NCBI GenBank assembly: GCA_002721105.1
Contig: PBJL01000014.1
Coordinates: 81,524-100,177 of the forward strand
Origin: Acidiferrobacteraceae bacterium
GTDB taxonomy: Bacteria; Pseudomonadota; Gammaproteobacteria; Arenicellales; UBA868
Length of the DNA stretch: 18,654 nt
Direction of reading: 5' to 3'
This document shows positions 16,162 to 18,654 of this stretch, in pieces. The notes under the pieces were generated by a model. It saw only the letters and a program-made list of their open reading frames with translations. It was not told the origin of the DNA and did no database searches. Each line of letters begins with the position of its first letter. Positions within the stretch are counted from its first letter, which is position 1. A program made the position numbers and the translations under genes.

Positions 16162-16434
16162 TTGCGCACGAATCGAGCTGAAAAAACACTCAAAATAACT
16201 TTATATTCTAGGGGTTCATTAGATTAAATTGGATGGTTTCAAGAAGGTCAAAAATAGTGGTAATGTTAAAAAGAAAGGAATATTAGTGTTATCAATTTAA
16301 GATGTAATTAAATTAGCTGCAAATTATAACTAAGTTCATCCATGCTTTGTGATTAAATGACGATCTAGAGAAACATTTTATATTTTGCTGCGGTGTTTTC
16401 TGAGTGTCACTGATTAATTTATAGGTAGGGTTTT
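16162..16434. other. Divergent intergenic region
   Basis: These 273 bases lie between two divergently transcribed glycosyltransferase genes and so should carry promoters in both directions. A TATAAC box at 16325-16330 is the best -10-like sequence on +, but no convincing -35 stands 17 bases before it. I see no open frame, RNA gene or strong hairpin. GGTAGGG (16423-16429) serves as the ribosome binding site of the + gene. Confidence 0.4.
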
Positions 16435-17574
16435 ATGATGAGGCGTAGAGTTCTTCATATAATAAGTGGTCTTGATACTGGCGGAGCGGAGATGATGCTC
16501 TACAAAATTTTAGCTTACTCAGAAAATTATGATGTGGATTATCTGGTTATTAGTATAAGAAAGCCCGGCCCGATCGCAACTAAAATCCGAGACTTAGGAT
16601 TTGAGGTACAGACACTCAATATAGGTGCTAGTTTTTGGAACGTGTGCATCTCCCTTCCACTTTTGATATCTAAGACGATACGATTTCGGCCTGACGTAAT
16701 CCAAGGATGGATGTATCATGGAAATCTGTTTGCAATGATCAGTGCATTCTTTTTTCCAAAAAAAGTAATGTTGTTTTGGAACGTTAGACAAAGTCTTTAT
16801 GATATAAAGAAAGAGAAACTGTTTACCAGATTAACAATCTGGATCTGCAAAATCTTTTCTAAGATGCCAGCGCGCATTCTTTATAACTCAATTTTGAGTG
16901 CACAGCAGCATGAGAAATATGGTTTTTTCTCTAATCAACGGATGATTATATTTAACGGATTTGAAATTGAGAAGTTTAAAAGAAGCCAACAAACAAAAGT
17001 TTCGATAAAAAGAGAGTTAAATGTCAATACCAAATATATCGTAGGTCATATTGGAAGATTCCATCCAAAAAAGGATCACAAAACAATGTTTCTTGTAGCA
17101 AAAAAACTACTAGAGGAATTGAATGATGTGACTTTTATTTTTGTGGGGAGGGATATATTGCCGTCTAATCGAGTATTAGCGGGTTATATGGATGATTCGC
17201 ATATGGGGGAAACAGTTAAGCTATTAGGTGAGCGAACAGACATCGAAAGAATTTTAACTGCTATGGATGTCTTGGTATCCACTTCAGGATGGGGTGAAGG
17301 ATTTTCGAATGTTATCGGTGAGGCAATGTCTGCGGGAGTTTTATGTGTAGCTACTAACGTTGGTGATTCCAAAAATATTATAGGTGAAACTGGTGCAATA
17401 GTCCGACCGCATTCTATTGATCAGATCTCTATGGAAGTCGCTAAAATTTTACACTTATCAGATGAGCAGCGACTCACTAGGGGCAAAGAGGCACGGCGAA
17501 GAATAATTGAATATTATTCAATCGAAAAAATAACTAAAAAATATCTAACTCTTTATCAAGTAGAGGAAATGTAA
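16435..17574 (+). CDS. GT4-family glycosyltransferase
   Basis: This 379-residue GT-B glycosyltransferase has HIISGLDTGGAEMM (8-21) as its N-terminal glycine loop. VIQGWMYHGNL (88-98) and VRQSLYD lie in the acceptor domain. IFNGFEIEKF (172-181), HIGRFHPKKDH (205-215) and the E-x7-E motif Glu288 to Glu296 in GEGFSNVIGE form the donor-binding half, which is close to the WcfI/PglA-like GT4 branch. Donor and acceptor are unknown. GGTAGGG lies 5 bases before the first of two adjacent ATG codons (16435 and 16438). It is followed after only three bases by a small open frame and then by the polymerase gene, so the three are likely one transcript. Confidence 0.88.
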   Translation: MMRRRVLHIISGLDTGGAEMMLYKILAYSENYDVDYLVISIRKPGPIATKIRDLGFEVQTLNIGASFWNVCISLPLLISKTIRFRPDVIQGWMYHGNLFAMISAFFFPKKVMLFWNVRQSLYDIKKEKLFTRLTIWICKIFSKMPARILYNSILSAQQHEKYGFFSNQRMIIFNGFEIEKFKRSQQTKVSIKRELNVNTKYIVGHIGRFHPKKDHKTMFLVAKKLLEELNDVTFIFVGRDILPSNRVLAGYMDDSHMGETVKLLGERTDIERILTAMDVLVSTSGWGEGFSNVIGEAMSAGVLCVATNVGDSKNIIGETGAIVRPHSIDQISMEVAKILHLSDEQRLTRGKEARRRIIEYYSIEKITKKYLTLYQVEEM

Positions 17575-17577
17575 TAG

Positions 17578-17673
17578 ATGATAACAAGGGTAGAGCACTT
17601 CCGGAATTATTGGAGACTGACCCAAAAGAATCGTTTAGGTATTTTTAAAAGAGGTAAAGTTAACTCAATATAA
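17578..17673 (+). pseudogene. 31-codon open frame, possible remnant of a truncated gene
   Basis: ATG 17578 has a well-placed GAGGA (17563-17567, 10 bases upstream) and begins three bases after the glycosyltransferase stop, as a true downstream gene would. It encodes 31 residues, starting MITRVEHFRNYW and containing NRLGIFKRGK, before TAA at 17671. The basic, aromatic start followed by a GIFKRGK-like turn reminds me of the opening of hexapeptide-repeat acyltransferases, but this is a weak impression. It could instead be a genuine small leader peptide that couples translation. No longer frame continues from it. Confidence 0.3.
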
Positions 17674-17710
17674 ACTGCATTATGTTTGATTCATGGGGGT
17701 TTAAAAGGTA

Positions 17711-18654
17711 GTGACTCTATATTGGTTATTATTTGCCGTGCCAATAATTGGTGTAGTAATTCCATTGCGATTGAGTAAAAAAATCCAGACACTTATTTGG
17801 ATTGTTTTTGCGATATTTGTAACATTAATAATAGGTACTCGATATGAAGTAGGAGGAGATTGGGATAATTATCTCGCTCATGTAGTTCGCGCCTCGAGTC
17901 GCGATTTTATCTCTGCCGCGTCAAACAATGCTGAGTTAGGTTATGGCGCTCTTAATTGGATTTCGGCGAAACTCGGGATGGGAATCTATGGCGTAAATAC
18001 ATTCTGTGGGGCGATTCTGGTTTTCGGAACGGCATTTTTTTGCCGCCGCCAACCCATACCATGGTTAGCGTGGCTGATTGCGACGCCTTATTTATTGGTT
18101 GTGGTGGGCATGGGTTACACACGTCAGAGTGTAGCGGTAGGCTTCTTATTACTGGGTCTTGTTGCTCTAGAGAATAAAAAAGTATGGCGTTATTTTTTGT
18201 TGATACTGGCTGGATACTTTTTCCATAAGACGGTTTTACTGATGGCTCCTCTTGGTATTTTAGTGTGGCGGAGGAATAGGTTGTTGAGTGTGTTAATCGC
18301 TGGAGCAGCTTTAATATTGATTGTGATTGCTTTGTTTCTACCTCATTATTTATTGGAATTGTGGGAAAATATCGTTTTAAGATATCAAAACTATTCAAGC
18401 TATGATAATACACTGTATCGGTCAAGCGGCGCGTTGCCTAGAGTGCTCATGAATGCCATGCCATCTTTTTTATTTTTAAGCCTATTGCTTCTTAAAAGAT
18501 GGCCAAAATCCTCTGACAATCAGATGTTATGGGCTGCAATAGCAATTGCTTCTATCGCTAGTCTGTATTTCGTTGGCCATATCAGTACTGCAATAGATAG
18601 AATAAATATCTATTTCATTCCTATACAATTATATGTTTGGTCGCGAATACCTTT
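17711..18654 (+). CDS. EpsG-family (Wzy-like) polysaccharide polymerase, 5' part
   Basis: The frame runs from GTG 17711 to the window end without a stop, giving at least 314 residues. The protein is strongly hydrophobic, with membrane segments beginning at about residues 3-19 and 26-42 and several more after residue 90. The block GTRYEVGGDWDNY (42-54) is the signature of EpsG-like proteins, which act as inner-membrane polymerases of polysaccharide repeat units. RQSVAVGF, about 95 residues later, is also typical. An in-frame stop at 17702-17704 rules out a start further upstream, so GTG 17711 is the first possible; GGGGG at 17695-17699 may be its ribosome binding site. The open frames of the other strand here are shadows. 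Confidence 0.85.
   Translation, partial: MTLYWLLFAVPIIGVVIPLRLSKKIQTLIWIVFAIFVTLIIGTRYEVGGDWDNYLAHVVRASSRDFISAASNNAELGYGALNWISAKLGMGIYGVNTFCGAILVFGTAFFCRRQPIPWLAWLIATPYLLVVVGMGYTRQSVAVGFLLLGLVALENKKVWRYFLLILAGYFFHKTVLLMAPLGILVWRRNRLLSVLIAGAALILIVIALFLPHYLLELWENIVLRYQNYSSYDNTLYRSSGALPRVLMNAMPSFLFLSLLLLKRWPKSSDNQMLWAAIAIASIASLYFVGHISTAIDRINIYFIPIQLYVWSRIP

Noticed and set aside
17952..18425. Minus-strand open frame of 157 codons
   Set aside because: It lies wholly inside the polymerase frame, which has the EpsG motif and a membrane-protein composition; the minus frame shows no recognisable domain.
1..18654. CRISPR array, tRNA or rRNA genes, insertion sequences
   Set aside because: Reading through the window I found no regular spaced repeats, no RNA-gene-like stretches and no transposase-like protein.

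Overview
This window is the inside of a surface-polysaccharide (O-antigen or capsule type) biosynthesis locus from an AT-rich Gram-negative bacterium. A gammaproteobacterium is my guess from the gene types, from AGGAGG-like ribosome binding sites and from the resemblance to Legionella/Pseudomonas/Campylobacter sugar clusters. The sequence alone does not fix the species. Both ends are cut: the window opens inside an FkbM-type methyltransferase and closes inside an EpsG/Wzy-like polymerase.

Layout. (1) Positions 1-2437: end of an FkbM methyltransferase, a D-2-hydroxyacid dehydrogenase and an extended short-chain dehydrogenase, all on +. (2) Positions 2438-2725: spacer without a gene. (3) Positions 2726-6838: a 548-residue probable GT-B glycosyltransferase with HP and SS motifs, a nucleotide-sugar 6-dehydrogenase, and a second extended short-chain dehydrogenase with a dehydratase/decarboxylase-type TSE motif. 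(4) Positions 6828-15017: a tightly packed nonulosonic (sialic-acid-like) acid module: LegC-type aminotransferase, NeuC/LegG epimerase, WbuX/PseA-type N-acetyl sugar amidotransferase, HisF-like WbuZ, HisH-like WbuY, NeuB/LegI synthase, PtmE-type CBS plus nucleotidyltransferase, and NeuA/LegF cytidylyltransferase. (5) Positions 15046-16161: a GT4 glycosyltransferase on the opposite strand, converging on neuA. (6) Positions 16435-18654: a second GT4 glycosyltransferase on +, a 31-codon open frame that may be a gene remnant, and the start of an EpsG-like polymerase with a GTG start.

How it works together (inference). The aminotransferase, NeuC, NeuB, PtmE and NeuA set is the hallmark of the GDP-linked legionaminic acid route, ending in a CMP-activated nine-carbon sugar. 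The amidotransferase with its HisH and HisF partners predicts that one N-acetyl group becomes an N-acetamidino group, with ammonia made from glutamine by WbuY and carried through the WbuZ barrel to WbuX. Thus the predicted product is a CMP-N-acetamidino-legionaminic-acid-like sugar. The HP/SS-motif protein at 2726 is a candidate transferase for it, the two GT4 enzymes would add other sugars, and the EpsG-like protein would polymerise the repeat unit. A canonical LegB dehydratase and a LegH/NeuD acetyltransferase are not recognisable here.

The most notable points are the HisF paralogue, whose ammonia-gate residues are kept while one catalytic aspartate and other active-site residues have changed; the possible frameshift at the end of the 548-residue gene; and the small, well-initiated open frame at 17578 that looks like a truncated gene.
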